Made by a program: the position numbers and the translations under genes | Part shown: positions 51,225 through 60,634 of the stretch, in pieces | Layout of the letters: each line of letters opens with the position of its first letter | Position numbering within the stretch: the stretch's first letter is position 1 | Assembly (NCBI GenBank): GCA_024235175.1 | Contig: JACKMX010000002.1 | Span: 434,001 to 498,000, forward strand | Direction of reading: 5' to 3' | DNA from: Chromatiaceae bacterium | GTDB lineage: Bacteria > Pseudomonadota > Gammaproteobacteria > Chromatiales > Chromatiaceae | Length of the DNA: 64,000 nucleotides | The notes under the pieces: generated by a model | What the model was told of the DNA's origin: nothing | The model's input: the letters and a program-made list of their open reading frames with translations, nothing else | The model's database searches: none

Positions 51225-53504
51225 ATGGTTATGACTGTGCATTTTCCAACCAAATCCAAGATTTCGAGTGTGCTGCTCCCCCTGGCTTTCAGCATGCTGG
51301 TCTCCGGCTGCGCGGGACTCAACCCCAGGGAGCAGCAGGGGAGCATTTTCGACGTGCAGTTGAGCCCGGAGTCCGAGTGTTGTGATGATATCGCTGTGAC
51401 TCAAAAACGGGGGGGATTTTCCTCAGGGAAGAGCACCGCCGCTCTGGAGCCTCCGGAACAACCTGCTGCACGTCGCCCGAAAGGCACCTTCAACCAGAGC
51501 GGCAGCTTGCCCAAGCCTGCCGTAGACGACAAGGCGCCGCCGGTAAGAAACGCGCTGCTTGCGCCGACCGGGAAAGGCAGACCGACTGACAAGCTGGTGC
51601 TGAACTACGAGCAGGCTGATTTGCGGGTGGTCGTCGAGGAGCTGGCAGATCTGCTCGGAATCAACCTGCTGACCAGCACGCCGATAACTGGCACAGTGAC
51701 CTTCAAAACAGATTCGCAGAACAGCCTGATGCGGCGCGACATCTGGCCGCTGTTCAGGCTGCTGCTGGCCAACGCCGGTTTGAGCCTGGTCCAGCGGGGC
51801 GATTTTTTTGAGGTGACCCCCGGTACCGGTGATGCCCTCGGACAGATCTCCCTGCAGGGCATGGAGGGCAAATCCCAGTCGCCACTGATCACCCAGATCA
51901 CGCCACTGAGGTTTGTGGAGGCAGTCAATGCGATCGAGCTGCTGACTCCCATTCTGGAGGGCAACGGACGGATCACTACGGCCAATAACAGCAATATGCT
52001 GGCGATCACCGCATCACAGGACCGGCTGGAAAAAATCAACCAGCTCCTGCAACTGGTGGATATCGACCCCTTTCAGCACCGTGGCATCAGGCTCTTCTAT
52101 CTGCAGAATGCCGATGTGGAGTATGTTGCCGGGGAGCTCAGCGGTATCCTTGAGAAGATCGAGGGGAATAGAGGCACCTACCAGGTACAGGGATTGAAGC
52201 GCATCAATGCCCTTCTGGTCGTGTCGCCGCCTCAGCGCGGGTTCAAGGAGGTTGAGCGTTGGATAGGGATTCTGGATGAGGCCGGCAGTACCCAAAGCGA
52301 GCAGATGTTTGTCTACCGGATGAAAAGTCTGAGCGCGGTTTCCGTGGCGAAGACGCTGAATGAGGTGTTCAGACAGGAGGGCGACATGATGCCACCCGCG
52401 GAGAGCGAAGCCGGGCTCTCCCGGGTCAGCAGGCAAAGCAGTTCAAGGGTACCCGGGCTGGAGCAGAGCACAGAAAAGCCGGCAGCCGCCAAATCTGCGG
52501 AAGCGGCCGGTGGGGATGCAACCGGGGGCGGCGTCTCGGCAAACCTCAATCTGGTAATCGTAGCGGACGAGGAGACCAACAGCCTGCTGGTGCGCGCCAC
52601 GCCGCGTGACTACCGGCAGCTGCTGACCACCCTGTCGCGCATGGACCAGCCACCGCTGGAGGTGGTGATCAGCGTGATCATCGCCCAGGTGACGCTCAAC
52701 GACAGCACCGCTTTCGGCATCGACTGGAAACATGTATGGGACAGTGCCGGCAGCTTTGTCGGGACAGGTTTCGGCGTATTGAGCGAGCTGACTTCGTCCG
52801 ATGGTTCGGCAGTAGGCCTGGTTGTCAACAGCAAACACGGAGATCTGACAGGGGTGTTGAATACCCTGGCCGGCACCAACAAGGTCGATGTCCTCTCCCG
52901 CCCCACCATATTGGTGAAGAATAATCAGGAGGCAAGCATCAAGGTCGGCTCCCAGCAGCCGGTGATCACGGCCCAGAAGTCAACAACAGATGCCATTCCA
53001 ACTGTCTCCAACGACGTCTCTTATCGCGATACAGGTATAGAGCTGACGGTAAAGCCACAGATCAACGAAGAAGGCATTATTCAACTGGAGATAGACCAGG
53101 CGCTCTCTTCGATTGGGCAGAACAGTGCCGTGCCGGGCTTTCCATCCTTTGACAATCAGCAGATCAATACTGTAGCGGTGGTGGCGGACCGCTCTTTGAT
53201 CATGATTGGGGGGCTGATCGAGACCACAACCAGAAACCAGGATGAGTATGTGCCTTTTCTTGGGTCAATTCCGGTGATCGGAGCCGCGTTTGGCACCACC
53301 ACTTTGAGTACGATCAGAAGAGAGCTGGTGCTGATGATCGTACCGGAGATCGTCGATCCAAATGGTGGCGAGGCGTTCTACAAGGCGTTTCGTAACCGCG
53401 TGAAGTACGCCGCGGCGTTACTGGAGAGCTCTTTTTCGGAAGGGTCCTGGAAGCCCATGGGCTTACAGGAGAAAGCCCAGCGCATATTCGTACCCGAGAG
53501 ATAA
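51225..53504 (+). CDS. gspD: Type II secretion secretin GspD
   Basis: A 759-residue outer-membrane channel. The N-terminus has a lipobox LVSGC (Cys29 from ATG 51225), so it looks like a self-piloting lipoprotein secretin that needs no GspS pilotin. Then a Pro/Lys-rich linker, N0 (LVLNYEQADLRVVVEELADLLG, about 125-200), N1-N3 with an insert of about 60 residues (395-450, Gly/Ala/Ser rich), and the secretin core (VVADRSLIMIGGLIETTTRNQDEYVPFLGSIP split by VPGF earlier) ending in an S-domain-like tail. AAGGA precedes the start. Confidence 0.92.
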   Translation: MVMTVHFPTKSKISSVLLPLAFSMLVSGCAGLNPREQQGSIFDVQLSPESECCDDIAVTQKRGGFSSGKSTAALEPPEQPAARRPKGTFNQSGSLPKPAVDDKAPPVRNALLAPTGKGRPTDKLVLNYEQADLRVVVEELADLLGINLLTSTPITGTVTFKTDSQNSLMRRDIWPLFRLLLANAGLSLVQRGDFFEVTPGTGDALGQISLQGMEGKSQSPLITQITPLRFVEAVNAIELLTPILEGNGRITTANNSNMLAITASQDRLEKINQLLQLVDIDPFQHRGIRLFYLQNADVEYVAGELSGILEKIEGNRGTYQVQGLKRINALLVVSPPQRGFKEVERWIGILDEAGSTQSEQMFVYRMKSLSAVSVAKTLNEVFRQEGDMMPPAESEAGLSRVSRQSSSRVPGLEQSTEKPAAAKSAEAAGGDATGGGVSANLNLVIVADEETNSLLVRATPRDYRQLLTTLSRMDQPPLEVVISVIIAQVTLNDSTAFGIDWKHVWDSAGSFVGTGFGVLSELTSSDGSAVGLVVNSKHGDLTGVLNTLAGTNKVDVLSRPTILVKNNQEASIKVGSQQPVITAQKSTTDAIPTVSNDVSYRDTGIELTVKPQINEEGIIQLEIDQALSSIGQNSAVPGFPSFDNQQINTVAVVADRSLIMIGGLIETTTRNQDEYVPFLGSIPVIGAAFGTTTLSTIRRELVLMIVPEIVDPNGGEAFYKAFRNRVKYAAALLESSFSEGSWKPMGLQEKAQRIFVPER

Positions 53505-53590
53505 CTTCTCAATTACCTCGTGCGAGTTTGGAACCAATAGCTGAACTGCAGAGAGAACTGAATAATTACGCCATATTTGCGAGGTCGGTA

Positions 53591-54001
53591 ATGAATGGAT
53601 CAAGATTAAGGGGTTTTACACTGATTGAACTGCTGGTGGTGATGGCTATCATCGCCATGCTGGCGGCACTCGTCGGCCCCACCCTGTTTGACAAGCTGGG
53701 GGGCTCGAAGCAAAAGGCGGCAGCGGCCCAATTGAGCATGATCGAATCCGCTCTGGACTCCTATCGGCTGGATGTGGGCAAATACCCGCGAAACCTCGAA
53801 GATCTTAATGAGGATTCCGGATCGAATCCGGCCTGGGCCGGCCCCTATCTGAAAAAAGGCATACCTCTGGATCCCTGGGGCAACAAGTACGAGTACCAAC
53901 AACCGGGGAAACACAACCGCAAGGGCTACGACCTCTACTCATTCGGAGCCGACGGCAGAGATGGGGGGACAAATGAGGACAAGGATGTGGTCAACTGGTG
54001 A
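53591..54001 (+). CDS. gspG: Major pseudopilin GspG
   Basis: A 136-residue prepilin: short leader MNGSRLRG, cleavage site G/FTLIELLVVMAI with Glu at +5, hydrophobic helix, then the T2SG fold with DSYRLDVGKYP, DPWGNKYEYQQPG and the calcium-loop-like YSFGADGRDGG. ATG 53591 is preferred over an upstream start, because class III leaders are short and GAGG is in place. The stop overlaps gspH by 4 bases. Confidence 0.94.
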   Translation: MNGSRLRGFTLIELLVVMAIIAMLAALVGPTLFDKLGGSKQKAAAAQLSMIESALDSYRLDVGKYPRNLEDLNEDSGSNPAWAGPYLKKGIPLDPWGNKYEYQQPGKHNRKGYDLYSFGADGRDGGTNEDKDVVNW

Positions 54002-54456
54002 CCATCGGCCGACTCTCTGTTGCTGCCGGCTGGCTGGGTGGGAAAGGTTTTACCCTGCTTGAGCTGCTGGTCGTCGTTGCACTGATTTCACTGCTCGTCC
54101 TCGTTGTCCCTCCCGCTTTTTTCAATGAATCCACCAGAGAGTTCAACAAAGCGGTGGACTCAGCGCTACTGACGTTGCGGCGGGCCAGACTGGAGGCTGT
54201 CATGGAGCGGCGCAGCAATAACGTGACGTTTCCTCGGGAGCGTTCGGAAAATGATCTGCGGAACAGCTGGTTTCATGAGGGGATAGAGGTCGAGATATCC
54301 GGTAACAATGTGGATCAACGCCCACAGAGTGTCCAGGTAAAATTTTTTCCCGATGGCAGCAGCAGCGGTGGTGCGCTTGATTTCAAGAGCAAGCTACTGA
54401 CACGACGAATTCTGATCCAGCCGGAATCAGGGCGAATCGACATCGAACGAGAGTAG
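53998..54456 (+). CDS. gspH: Minor pseudopilin GspH
   Basis: A 152-residue prepilin with a GTG start overlapping the gspG stop. Leader of 16 residues ending GGKG, then FTLLELLVVVALISLLVLVV with Glu at +5. The soluble part is beta-rich. Position between gspG and gspI and the T2SH-like start support the call; sequence beyond the helix is not diagnostic. Confidence 0.82.
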   Translation: MTIGRLSVAAGWLGGKGFTLLELLVVVALISLLVLVVPPAFFNESTREFNKAVDSALLTLRRARLEAVMERRSNNVTFPRERSENDLRNSWFHEGIEVEISGNNVDQRPQSVQVKFFPDGSSSGGALDFKSKLLTRRILIQPESGRIDIERE

Positions 54457-54472
54457 TCCAGCGTACTGACTC

Positions 54473-54856
54473 ATGGCCGTAGCAAACAAACAACGCGGAT
54501 TCACACTGTTGGAGGTGCTGGTTGCGACCACCATCGTCGGCCTGGTGTTCGGCGGGGTGTTCTCAGCCATTGTCGTGAGCAACGATTTGAGCTTCAGGAC
54601 CCAAAACTCGTTCGCACGCGACGCAAAGCTTCGATTCCTGGCCAACGTCGTCATGCTTTATTCCAGTTATGACGAAAACCCACCCCACTCCCTGCTGCCT
54701 GAGGGCAGTCGTTTGGAGTATGAAGAAGTCGCCCTGGAGTTTGCGGGCGAAGAGATCATCCAGACCGGCAAGTTGAAGAAATTCACCTTGGGCGCTTATG
54801 ACATCGAACCTATCAAGGGACTGATCTGGGTACCGAGGATAATCCCTAATGGATAA
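54473..54856 (+). CDS. gspI: Minor pseudopilin GspI
   Basis: A 127-residue prepilin: leader MAVANKQRG, then FTLLEVLVATTIVGLVFGGV with Glu at +5. The C-terminal domain is short and contains KKFTLGAYDIEPIKGLIWV. It is a member of the tip complex with GspJ and GspK. It overlaps gspJ by 8 bases. Confidence 0.82.
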   Translation: MAVANKQRGFTLLEVLVATTIVGLVFGGVFSAIVVSNDLSFRTQNSFARDAKLRFLANVVMLYSSYDENPPHSLLPEGSRLEYEEVALEFAGEEIIQTGKLKKFTLGAYDIEPIKGLIWVPRIIPNG

Positions 54857-55502
54857 GCCGGTTTCCGTGCGCCGAAGCGCCGGCTTCACCCTGCTTGAAC
54901 TCCTTCTGGCAATCAGTCTGAGTGCCCTGCTGTTGAGCGTCCTGGCCTATGCATCCAGCACTATATCAACCCAATGGAGTAGACAGAATGATCTGTTGCA
55001 GGACGATGTAGAGCTGGCTCTCTACCTGCTTCGACTGGAGAGATCGCTTCAGGGCATGTATCCATACACCTACCGGCGCGAGGGGGAGACCCAGTCGTTA
55101 CTGCTGGTGAAGGGGAGCGAAGATTCCCTTACCTGGGTGAGCACACTCTCACCCGGAAGAATGGGTATGCTGAATGTCTGGCGCCTGCGAAACAGCGAAG
55201 CGGGAATACTACTGGACAGGGCACCACTTGCCGGCGGTTTCTCCGAGGAGACGATGAATTGGGGCGGAGTGGAAAGAGTGCCGGGATTTGCAGCGATAAA
55301 AATACGCTATGCCTCCGTCTCTAAGATCGACAAGCACTTGGAGTGGATCGATAAGTGGCCCTCTCAAAGCGAAGGCGAGACTGCCAAGGAGCTGCCTAGA
55401 GCGGTGCATATCTCTTTCTACCGGCAAAAGCAGGTCGCTCAAGAGCAGCATGCTGATCTGGATCTGATGGCTCTTATCAAAGCGGTGACACCGCAGGCAT
55501 AG
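54849..55502 (+). CDS. gspJ: Minor pseudopilin GspJ
   Basis: A 217-residue prepilin: leader MDKPVSVRRSAG, then FTLLELLLAISLSALLLSVL with Glu at +5. The long periplasmic domain has WSRQNDLLQDDVELALYLLRLER and a C-terminal beta region. Assigned by size, order and prepilin motif. Confidence 0.82.
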   Translation: MDKPVSVRRSAGFTLLELLLAISLSALLLSVLAYASSTISTQWSRQNDLLQDDVELALYLLRLERSLQGMYPYTYRREGETQSLLLVKGSEDSLTWVSTLSPGRMGMLNVWRLRNSEAGILLDRAPLAGGFSEETMNWGGVERVPGFAAIKIRYASVSKIDKHLEWIDKWPSQSEGETAKELPRAVHISFYRQKQVAQEQHADLDLMALIKAVTPQA

Positions 55503-55507
55503 ATTTG

Positions 55508-56449
55508 ATGAAAGGAAATGCGCGCAGGCATAGGGGGTTTGTCCTGGTATCCGTTCTCTGGATGAGCGCGCTACTGATTGGCTTTCTTGCGCTGATCTCC
55601 CAAAATGCGCAAACCAATGCAGGAGTAGCCATGGCGATATCTTCCAACCGGGCAGATGACCTGGCAATTCAGTCGGCGACAGCCATGATCAGAAAGGGCC
55701 TGATCGATTGGAAAAAACTGGGGGGTGAATTTGATATCGGTTCTGTCCGAGAAGCTATTCTGACTCAGCCTGAGTGGCCGCGTGGACTCGACTTCGTGAT
55801 CATCCCCAACAACAGTAAAATCAATCTGAAATACCTGACCCAGTCCAATATGCGCAGCATTCTTGAGAACAGGAAAAACGTCGATGCCGGTGAGATCGAT
55901 GGATTGATCCAGGCCTGGACCGACTGGATTGACGCAGATGACAATGCGATGCCCCAGGGTGCAGAGCGCGATTACTACACGGACATGGGGATGCAAAACA
56001 TGCCGGCCAACAATTTTTTCCAGGTTTCCTCGGAATTGCTCTTTGTCAGAGGTTACAAAGAGGCGTTCAGCGATATAGATGTCAACGCGGTTTTCACCGT
56101 CTATGGCAAACACCAAGGAGTGGATTTCAACAGCGCATCCAGAGAAACACTACAATTGATTCCAGGCATGACGGACGAGACAATCGAGCTGATTCTAACG
56201 TCGAGAAAAACGCTCGATCTGTCAAAAAGGTCGGAGCTGTCACTGCTGCTGGATGCAGCGGTTTTTCTCGAAGTGCGGTCATGGATTTCAGAAAACAACG
56301 CAGACCGTATCTATACCTTAGCCGTGTTCCCCAAATCTCCCGACACTCCGGAATACGCCTACATGGAGGATATCGAATTCGATCCGTTCTGGACCGGTGC
56401 AACGACATTGAGTGTCAAGCCATTGGCACGTATTGATCTCAAGCCTTAA
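55508..56449 (+). CDS. gspK: Minor pseudopilin GspK, pseudopilus tip
   Basis: A 313-residue protein, the largest pseudopilin. Leader MKGNARRHRG, then FVLVSVLWMSALLIGFLALI, which lacks Glu at +5, as is normal for GspK at the pseudopilus tip. The periplasmic part contains the helical domain with WTDWIDADDNAMPQGAERDYY and a helix-hairpin-helix-like stretch (DFNSASRETLQLIPGMTDETIELIL). ATG 55508 is preferred to a TTG one codon earlier. The operon ends here; a convergent gene starts 12 bp on. No gspN, gspO or gspC follows. Confidence 0.9.
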   Translation: MKGNARRHRGFVLVSVLWMSALLIGFLALISQNAQTNAGVAMAISSNRADDLAIQSATAMIRKGLIDWKKLGGEFDIGSVREAILTQPEWPRGLDFVIIPNNSKINLKYLTQSNMRSILENRKNVDAGEIDGLIQAWTDWIDADDNAMPQGAERDYYTDMGMQNMPANNFFQVSSELLFVRGYKEAFSDIDVNAVFTVYGKHQGVDFNSASRETLQLIPGMTDETIELILTSRKTLDLSKRSELSLLLDAAVFLEVRSWISENNADRIYTLAVFPKSPDTPEYAYMEDIEFDPFWTGATTLSVKPLARIDLKP

Positions 56450-56461
56450 ACCCGTTTCGAA

Positions 56462-57304
56462 TCAGAACGTGTTACAGGCGTTTATATCACCCTCCTGCAA
56501 GCCTTTCTTAAACCAGAAGACACGCTGAGCGGACGTACCATGAGTGAAGGATTCGGGGGTGACGTATCCACGAGTCTGTTTCTGCAGGCGGTCATCGCCT
56601 ATAGCGCTTGCCGCATTCAGCGCCTCCTCCACATCTCCGCTTTCGAGCAGCTGCCGGGTTCTGTCTGCATCATGCGCCCAGACGCCCGACAGACAATCCG
56701 CCTGCAGCTCCAGTTTTACCGACAATGCATTGGACTCGGTCCTGCCCAGCTGCTGTCTGGCCTGCTGTACTTTACTTGAGATGCCCAGCAGATTCTGAAC
56801 GTGATGGCCGATTTCATGAGCAATGACATAGGCCTGGGCAAAATCCCCCGGCGCCTGATGACGCAATTTCAGATCCCGGTAGAAGCTGAGGTCGATATAG
56901 GCCTTCTGATCCGCCGGGCAGTAAAACGGTCCCATTGCTGCCTGACCCAAACCGCATGCTGACTCGACCGAGCCACTGAACAGCACCAGCTTCGGCTCCT
57001 GATAACGCCTGCCCAGCCGCTCGAACACCCTGTTCCACGCATCTTCGGTGTCGGCCAGCACCACCGATACAAACCCGGCCAGTTGTTGCTCCTCCTCGGT
57101 AGGCTGGTATTGCACAGACTCAGTACCCGAGCCTCCCAGCATGCCGCCACCCTGGTTCAATATAATGCTGGGATCCACACCGAAATACATTGCGATCAGT
57201 GCCAGCACAATGACTCCGATACCGCCACCGCCTGCCTTGCGGGCTATTCCCGAACCTCGCCGGTCCTCAACATTTTGACTGCTTCTTCTCCCCTGCCATC
57301 TCAT
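56462..57304 (-). CDS. Putative neutral zinc metallopeptidase (YpfJ family)
   Basis: A 280-residue membrane-anchored protein. N-terminal MRWQGRRSSQNVEDRRG, a membrane helix (about 30-45), then a periplasmic domain with the zinc motif HEIGHH in AYVIAHEIGHHVQNLL and ELQADCLSGVWA with a likely third ligand. C-terminal HGTSAQRVFWFKKGLQEGD is typical of YpfJ. Substrate is unknown. It is convergent with the T2SS operon. Confidence 0.9.
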   Translation of the reverse strand: MRWQGRRSSQNVEDRRGSGIARKAGGGGIGVIVLALIAMYFGVDPSIILNQGGGMLGGSGTESVQYQPTEEEQQLAGFVSVVLADTEDAWNRVFERLGRRYQEPKLVLFSGSVESACGLGQAAMGPFYCPADQKAYIDLSFYRDLKLRHQAPGDFAQAYVIAHEIGHHVQNLLGISSKVQQARQQLGRTESNALSVKLELQADCLSGVWAHDADRTRQLLESGDVEEALNAASAIGDDRLQKQTRGYVTPESFTHGTSAQRVFWFKKGLQEGDINACNTF

Positions 57305-57388
57305 CGTTGTCGCCCCTTGAGTCTCTATCTGTCTGCTATTGGCATTTTATACGGGCTCGACAAGAAGTGGGCATAAAACAGTATGCAA

Positions 57389-57424
57389 ATTGAGGCCCCC
57401 GCTGCTTGCAGCGGAGGCCTCAAT
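57389..57424. terminator. Strong hairpin between ypfJ-like and FKBP genes
   Basis: ATTGAGGCC (57389-57397) pairs with GGCCTCAAT (57416-57424), with an inner CCGCTGC / GCAGCGG stem. No T-run follows on either strand, so Rho-independent termination of the FKBP gene is only possible; a structural repeat is the alternative. Confidence 0.5.
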
Positions 57425-57538
57425 CCCTGCTGATTGCACACTGACCGGCAATCGTTATTACCAAACCTATCCTCGGGCCGACTATGTTGGCGGTTTATGC
57501 CGATATAGCCCTGCCGGCAGGAGTCAGTTCAGCTCAGC

Positions 57539-58219
57539 TCACTCCCAAGAGACCAACTCTAATTCGAAAATAAGTGTCGCGTATGGACCAATTTTTGGAG
57601 TTGAACCCATTACGTCATAAGCGAGATTGGACGGGACAAATACCGTCCATTTAGCGCCCGGCTTCATCATGGTAATAGCCTCAACGAATCCGCGTATCAC
57701 GCCATTCAGTTCGAAACTGGCTGGCTCTCCCGGTTGTGAGCTGTCAAACTCTGTACCATCTATCAAGGTACCTCGATAGTTGACCCATACCTTGGAATTT
57801 AGTTTGGGAGATGCTCCTTCTCCAGCCTTATGCTCGATATACTGCAAACCGGATGGGAGCACCACTACACCTGGTTTACTTTTGTTCTTCTGCAGAAAAA
57901 GTTCACCAGCCAACCGCGCTTCCTCTGCCTTGGCACTCTCTTCCTCAGCTAATTTCTGGCGGTAGGTCTGCATCGCAGCACTCATTTCTTCCTTACTCAT
58001 GCGGAGGTTGTTGCCCTGCTGAACATCATTTGCAGCAGCGGAAAATGCCTCCATATCCACCTTTGTTCCCTGTCTGAAAAATTGCTGTATGTATTGATAG
58101 CCAAGCGTATAGCTAAACTTCTTTTCCAGCGTATCCAGCTCAAATGCCTGAGCCGCTCCGGTTAGGGATATAGTAATCACCAGAAAAAGCGAAGACCGTA
58201 GAAACTGTGACATAAACAC
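57539..58219 (-). CDS. FKBP-type peptidyl-prolyl isomerase, Mip/FkpA-like
   Basis: A 226-residue periplasmic protein: signal peptide ending GAAQA, N-terminal dimerisation helices (about 30-115, DTLEKKFSYTLGYQYIQQF, MSKEEMSAAMQTYRQKLAEEE) and a C-terminal FKBP domain (about 120-226) with VWVNYRGTLIDGTEFDSS, VIRGFVEAITMMKPG and the final ATLIFELELVSW. FKBP proline-pocket aromatics are mostly kept. It acts as a periplasmic folding helper. Confidence 0.92.
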   Translation of the reverse strand: MFMSQFLRSSLFLVITISLTGAAQAFELDTLEKKFSYTLGYQYIQQFFRQGTKVDMEAFSAAANDVQQGNNLRMSKEEMSAAMQTYRQKLAEEESAKAEEARLAGELFLQKNKSKPGVVVLPSGLQYIEHKAGEGASPKLNSKVWVNYRGTLIDGTEFDSSQPGEPASFELNGVIRGFVEAITMMKPGAKWTVFVPSNLAYDVMGSTPKIGPYATLIFELELVSWE

Positions 58220-58520
58220 TCCTTGAGAACACTTTAGATTGATAAAAAAAGATTGTGAATTGGATTAGCGCCTTACATCAAATTCTTAACATTTCAGCCT
58301 TATTGTCAATCTGCAACTGGCACCGGCAGGTTGTTGAACAATGCACCTTACTCTTTGTTACTTATCGGCTGAGTATCTCGGGAACTTGACCGATACTTAA
58401 ATTGGAAGGATAAAACAAACACGAAAACCGGATCTTTTTGATCTATATTTGAGAACGGCGTTTACTGTGTGTCCTTAAATTAAAGAAGAGTGAATAACCT
58501 CAATAAAATTCTGTCGACAC
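58220..58520. other. Intergenic region between FKBP and uup
   Basis: 301 bp, AT-rich. I see no gene, repeat or clear promoter consensus. It must hold the FKBP promoter and the uup terminator. Confidence 0.4.
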
Positions 58521-60431
58521 TCAGCCGTTCTCTCTTTCGCCAGCCTCCTTAATCTCCTCCAGCTCCTCCCAACGCAGGTAACTGTCGGCCAGTTCTGCCT
58601 CCACTGCAGCGATATTCTGGTTTACAGCGGATATAGCCGCGCCACCCCGCTTGTAGAAACCAGGTGCCGTAATCTCGGTTTGCAGCGAAGCCAGCTTCCG
58701 CTCAAGCGACTGAATTTTTTCGGGAAGAATTTCAAGTTCGCGTTGTTCCTTATAACCCAGCTTTTTCGATTGCACTCTGGGCTTTTCCGGGATTGCTCTC
58801 TGGACTGGCTTTTTTACTGTGACCCTTTGACCCACTTCCGGTCGCTGACGCAACCAGTCATCGTACCCACCAACATACTCAACCACTCTTCCGTTACCCT
58901 CGAACACCAGTGTACTTGTCACTACGCTGTTGAGGAAAGCGCGGTCATGGCTGACCAGCAGCAGAGTTCCGTGGTATTCGAGTAACAGCTCCTCCAAAAG
59001 TTCCAGCGTCTCCATATCCAGATCGTTGGTGGGCTCGTCCATCACCAGTACATTGGCCGGCCGGGTGAACAGCCGGGCAAGCAGCAGGCGATTGCGCTCT
59101 CCACCCGAGAGTGCACTTACCGGCTGCCTGGCGCGGTCGGGGGTGAACAGAAAATCCTGCAGATAGCTGATGACATGTTTCGATTGGCCGTTGACAGACA
59201 GAGTATCGCTGCCATCTGCCAGATTGTCGCGTACCGATCTGGACTCATCCAGCGCGGCACGCAGTTGATCGAAGTAGGCCACCTCCAGTCTGGTCCCGAA
59301 GCGCACGCTGCCGCTGTCGGGTTTGAGCCGGCCCAGCAACAGATTCAGCAGCGTGCTCTTGCCGATGCCGTTGGGACCGATGACGCCTATTCTGTCGCCG
59401 CGCATAATGCTGACGGAAAGATCCTTCACCACCGGCTTCTCATTCCAGGCGTAACTGATTCCCTCTACCTCCACCACCAGCCTGCCGGAGTGCTCTGCGT
59501 TTTGCATCGACATTTTCACCTGTCCCTGCACCTGCCTGCGCCGGCTGCGCTCGTCGCGCATCTCCTTTAATGCACGCACACGCCCTTCATTTCGCGTGCG
59601 CCTTGCTTTTATACCCTGGCGAATCCACACCTCCTCCTCAGCCAGCCGCTTGTCGAACCGCTCATTAGCCTTCTCCTCGGCATTTAGCGCCTCCTCCTTG
59701 CGGCGTAGAAAATTGGCATAATCGCCGGGCCAGTCACTGACACTGCCGCGGTCCAGCTCGATGATACGGGTAGCCAGCTTCTGCAAAAATGTGCGGTCGT
59801 GGGTAACAAACAGCAGCGCGCCGTCGTAACCGAGCAGAAACTGCTCCAGCCAATCGATGGATTCAATATCCAGATGGTTGGTGGGTTCGTCCAACAGCAG
59901 CAGGTCCGGCTTCCTGACCAGTGCGCGTGCCAACAGCACCCGCCGTTTGAGCCCGCCGGAGAGTGCCGAAAACTCGCTCTCCGCATCGAGCTGCAGGCGT
60001 GTCAACACGCTCTCCACCAGCTGCTCAGTCTGCCAGCCGTGAGCAACTTCCAGTTGATGCTGTACTTCGGAGAGCTGCTGCAGCAGTGCTTCGCCCGATT
60101 CCGATTCGAGTCTTACGGCCAGCCGGTGATAGCTCCTCACCAGCTCACTCAGTTCTCCCAAACCCGACGCGACCACATCGAATACCGGACCGCTGATTTC
60201 CTCCGGTACCTCCTGGGTAAGTCGGGTAATCTTCGCCCCCTGCCGCACTGCCATCTCTCCGTCATCGGGTTGCAGGTCCCCCGCAATCAACTTCATTAAC
60301 GTGGATTTGCCGGCTCCGTTTCGGCCCAGCAGGCAGATCCTCTCGCCCTCACTTATCGAAAACGACAGGTCCTCCAACAAAGGCGGCCCACCAAAACCGA
60401 GTTGTATATGCCGCAGTGTGACCAGCGCCAT
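58521..60431 (-). CDS. uup: ABC-F ATPase Uup
   Basis: A 636-residue soluble protein with two ABC ATPase domains. Walker A GRNGAGKST (35-43) and GPNGIGKST (about 350); signature LSGGLKRR and LSGGERNR; Walker B LLLLDEPTNHLD and VLVMDEPTNDLD. The linker between them is charged and helical, and the C-terminal coiled coil (PEKIQSLERKLASLQTEI) is typical of Uup, which acts on ribosomes and affects transposon excision. ATG 60431 is preferred to a start 6 codons earlier. Confidence 0.93.
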   Translation of the reverse strand: MALVTLRHIQLGFGGPPLLEDLSFSISEGERICLLGRNGAGKSTLMKLIAGDLQPDDGEMAVRQGAKITRLTQEVPEEISGPVFDVVASGLGELSELVRSYHRLAVRLESESGEALLQQLSEVQHQLEVAHGWQTEQLVESVLTRLQLDAESEFSALSGGLKRRVLLARALVRKPDLLLLDEPTNHLDIESIDWLEQFLLGYDGALLFVTHDRTFLQKLATRIIELDRGSVSDWPGDYANFLRRKEEALNAEEKANERFDKRLAEEEVWIRQGIKARRTRNEGRVRALKEMRDERSRRRQVQGQVKMSMQNAEHSGRLVVEVEGISYAWNEKPVVKDLSVSIMRGDRIGVIGPNGIGKSTLLNLLLGRLKPDSGSVRFGTRLEVAYFDQLRAALDESRSVRDNLADGSDTLSVNGQSKHVISYLQDFLFTPDRARQPVSALSGGERNRLLLARLFTRPANVLVMDEPTNDLDMETLELLEELLLEYHGTLLLVSHDRAFLNSVVTSTLVFEGNGRVVEYVGGYDDWLRQRPEVGQRVTVKKPVQRAIPEKPRVQSKKLGYKEQRELEILPEKIQSLERKLASLQTEITAPGFYKRGGAAISAVNQNIAAVEAELADSYLRWEELEEIKEAGERENG

Positions 60432-60634
60432 CAATAACACCTCTCTCATGACTCCATGAGCCGCATGATACCAGCCCAGATCAACAGAGTCGGGAAATTA
60501 GCTGATGGATCGGCGTAAATATGTAAAGATTAGCGAAAAGCTTGGCAGCATCGGCACCTACCTGAGACTCAACTATTCGAATCCAGGGTGTCACAGCAGT
60601 CGAGTCCGTATTCAACAAACCGGGAGCACCCTGA

